Origin: Riemerella columbina
Lineage (GTDB): Bacteria; Bacteroidota; Bacteroidia; Flavobacteriales; Weeksellaceae
Direction of reading: 5' to 3'
Assembly (NCBI RefSeq): GCF_030517065.1
Contig: NZ_CP103950.1
Coordinates: forward strand, 1,116,001 to 1,180,000
Length of the DNA stretch: 64,000 bases
The notes beneath the pieces were generated by a model. That model worked only from the letters and a program-made list of their open reading frames with translations. It did no database searches and was not told the origin of the DNA. The position numbers were made by a program, and so were the translations under genes. Positions 62,826-64,000 of this stretch are shown here, piece after piece; the first letter of the stretch is position 1; each line of letters starts with the position of its first letter.

Positions 62826-63647
62826 ATGTATTTAGATGGTGTTTTATTATCTAATGAAGAATCTGAAATCTATAATAATAGAGCGTTTTTAAATGGAGAT
62901 GCCGTGCGCGTGTATTTCTTCTTTAAGGATAAAAAAATCCTACTGGCGGAAGAGGTTTATTTCTTTCTAATGTCTTCTATGAGGAAGATGAGGATGAATA
63001 TACCGCTCACTTTTACCTTAGAATTTTTTGTTGATTTGTTCACAAAAGCCATCCAAGAGCAAGAGGCCAACACAGGGCGCATTGCTGTGGTTGTTTTCCG
63101 AGATACGACCGAAAATCTGACCGCCAAAACGCCTGTTCATTTTTGGTATCAGGTGGAGGAAGATGAATATTGGTATCGTATAAAAAAAGGCATTAATTTA
63201 GATATTATTAAAGAAATTTCGGTAAATACCCATTTGTTGAGTAATATTTATACCCATGGCCCAGAAAATACTTATGCCGAAATCTATGCCTACGAAAACG
63301 ATTTAGATGATGTGATTTTGCTCAATCCACAAAAACGAATTGCCAGAAGTATTTTCGGAAATTTATTATTTCTGGAAAACAACACATTGAAGGTGCCTAA
63401 ACAAACCGAGGGTGCCTATATATCGCCGCTGATGGAACATTTTATCACTTTCGTTTATAAAAACCGATTGGCAGAGATAGATCAGGCAGAGATGATTGCC
63501 TTTGAGAGCCAAAAAGCCGAAGAAATTTTAATGATTTCTGACCAAAAAGGGCTGTTTTCTGTGGCACAAATTAGGAACAAAACCTTCCCCAACCTTCGGA
63601 TACAAGAAATGGTTTCCCAATGGGCAGAACATCTTAATTCTTTATAA
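62826..63647 (+). CDS. Class IV aminotransferase homologue lacking an obvious catalytic lysine
   Basis: A 273-residue protein with the D-amino-acid/branched-chain aminotransferase fold (fold-type IV): an N-terminal NNRAFLNGDAVRVYFFF, a middle strand set, LDDVILLNPQKRIARSIFGNLLFLENNTLKVP (the counterpart of the EGxxxNxF region) and the closing GAYISPLMEHFI. Where PLP would bind a lysine in this family, the segment 130-169 contains no lysine (NTHLLSNIYTHGPENTY). PLP-dependent activity is therefore doubtful, and it may be a non-catalytic homologue. It is preceded by the START-like gene and followed by a terminator. Confidence 0.82.
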   Translation: MYLDGVLLSNEESEIYNNRAFLNGDAVRVYFFFKDKKILLAEEVYFFLMSSMRKMRMNIPLTFTLEFFVDLFTKAIQEQEANTGRIAVVVFRDTTENLTAKTPVHFWYQVEEDEYWYRIKKGINLDIIKEISVNTHLLSNIYTHGPENTYAEIYAYENDLDDVILLNPQKRIARSIFGNLLFLENNTLKVPKQTEGAYISPLMEHFITFVYKNRLAEIDQAEMIAFESQKAEEILMISDQKGLFSVAQIRNKTFPNLRIQEMVSQWAEHLNSL

Positions 63648-63651
63648 CAAA

Positions 63652-63688
63652 AAACCGCTTATCATCATATAAGCGGTTTATTTTTTTG
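63652..63688 (+). terminator. Terminator after the class IV aminotransferase homologue
   Basis: AAACCGCTTA / TAAGCGGTTT perfect stem followed by a T-run. Confidence 0.88.
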
Positions 63689-63822
63689 TTAAAATAGAGG
63701 GGGCAAAGTTTCATATAAAGAAAAAATACTCACTTAGATATTTTTCAATCTTGGGAAAAATTTTTCTTGCATTAGAGTTTTTATTTCCAATAAAGTACTG
63801 AATAATAAAAGGTTAAAATCAT

Positions 63823-64000
63823 TTAAGAAAACATTGCGATTAAAGTTTCTACCACTTTATTTTGCGCCTGCTCATCTAAACAAGCGATTTTATTTTTTAA
63901 TCTTGTTTTATCCACTGACCTTAAATGGTCAAGAGCGATTTGACCTTGTTTTTCTTGAACGATGCAATTCACTCGCATTGGATAATTTTTTATGGTGGAA
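63823..64000 (-). CDS. PemK/MazF family toxin, C-terminal fragment
   Basis: On the minus strand a frame enters from the window edge and stops at 63823, giving about 59 residues. The pattern is that of the MazF/PemK C-terminus: NYPMRVNCIV (usually GYPFRV), EKQGQIALDHLRSVDKTRLKNKIACLDEQAQNKVVETLIAMF. This family are sequence-specific mRNA interferases of toxin-antitoxin pairs. The N-terminus and any antitoxin gene lie outside the window. Confidence 0.82.
   Translation of the reverse strand, partial: STIKNYPMRVNCIVQEKQGQIALDHLRSVDKTRLKNKIACLDEQAQNKVVETLIAMFS

Overview
The window is chromosomal DNA of a bacterium of the phylum Bacteroidota, class Flavobacteriia, most likely the Weeksellaceae (Chryseobacterium/Riemerella group). 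The evidence is the gliding genes gldB and gldC, the type IX secretion gene porQ, an S46 dipeptidyl-peptidase, a fused PurL-PurQ, and promoters of the Bacteroidota form TTTG-N18..20-TAnnTTTG with almost no Shine-Dalgarno signals. Genus assignment is inference. The region reads as core genome: no insertion sequence, integrase, prophage or CRISPR array was found.

Layout. 1-6.2 kb: end of a PD-(D/E)XK nuclease, uvrA, a YdcH protein, typA and an outer-membrane protein gene split by a one-base frameshift. 6.3-9.2 kb (minus): pruA, lgt, yidD. 9.3-19.3 kb (plus): rarA, an SDR, etfBA, a bifunctional-nuclease-family gene, a nucleoside symporter, purD, guaA and an MscS channel. 19.4-20.0 kb: an RNA cluster with SRP RNA, a probable undescribed small RNA and tRNA-Arg(ACG). 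20.0-28.6 kb: a metal/cofactor-binding lipoprotein, then purB, purL, purC, purF. 28.7-34.7 kb (minus): a MarR-led beta-oxidation operon in the order marR-fadN-fadA-fadE. 34.8-37.3 kb (minus): an ABC importer ATPase and permease and a thioredoxin-like lipoprotein. 37.3-39.0 kb: a PaaE-like reductase and a SanA-like protein. 39.1-43.7 kb (minus): DPP11-type peptidase, GNAT, tsaC, gldC, gldB. 43.8-46.7 kb: nadE, a porin and a barnase/barstar pair. 46.7-50.4 kb (minus): glycosyltransferase, THUMP methyltransferase, frr, pyrH. 50.6-53.1 kb: AraC regulator, DUF417 protein and a ten-unit 21-bp tandem array in front of a small coiled-coil gene. 53.1-60.3 kb: porQ, cmk, a fused 2-oxoacid dehydrogenase E1, a DegT aminotransferase, galE, rsmG. 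60.4-64 kb: two BON-type proteins, a GH25 lysozyme, a START-like protein, a class IV aminotransferase homologue without an obvious catalytic lysine, and the 3' end of a mazF-type toxin gene.

How the genes connect. Six purine genes (purD, purB, purL, purC, purF, guaA) cover much of the IMP-to-GMP/AMP pathway. The acyl-CoA dehydrogenase of the fad operon would pass electrons to EtfAB. An almost identical palindrome, TATGCAYGCATA, sits at the same place (overlapping the -33 element, 19 bases from the -7 box) in both the etfBA and the marR-fad promoters, which predicts one MarR regulon.

Most notable observations: the shared MarR operator, the 21-bp tandem array, the structured small RNA next to SRP RNA, several promoters that place transcription starts at or within a few bases of the start codon, the membrane-anchored barnase with its barstar, and the lysine-less class IV aminotransferase homologue. 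All domain calls were made by eye from the translations, with no database search.
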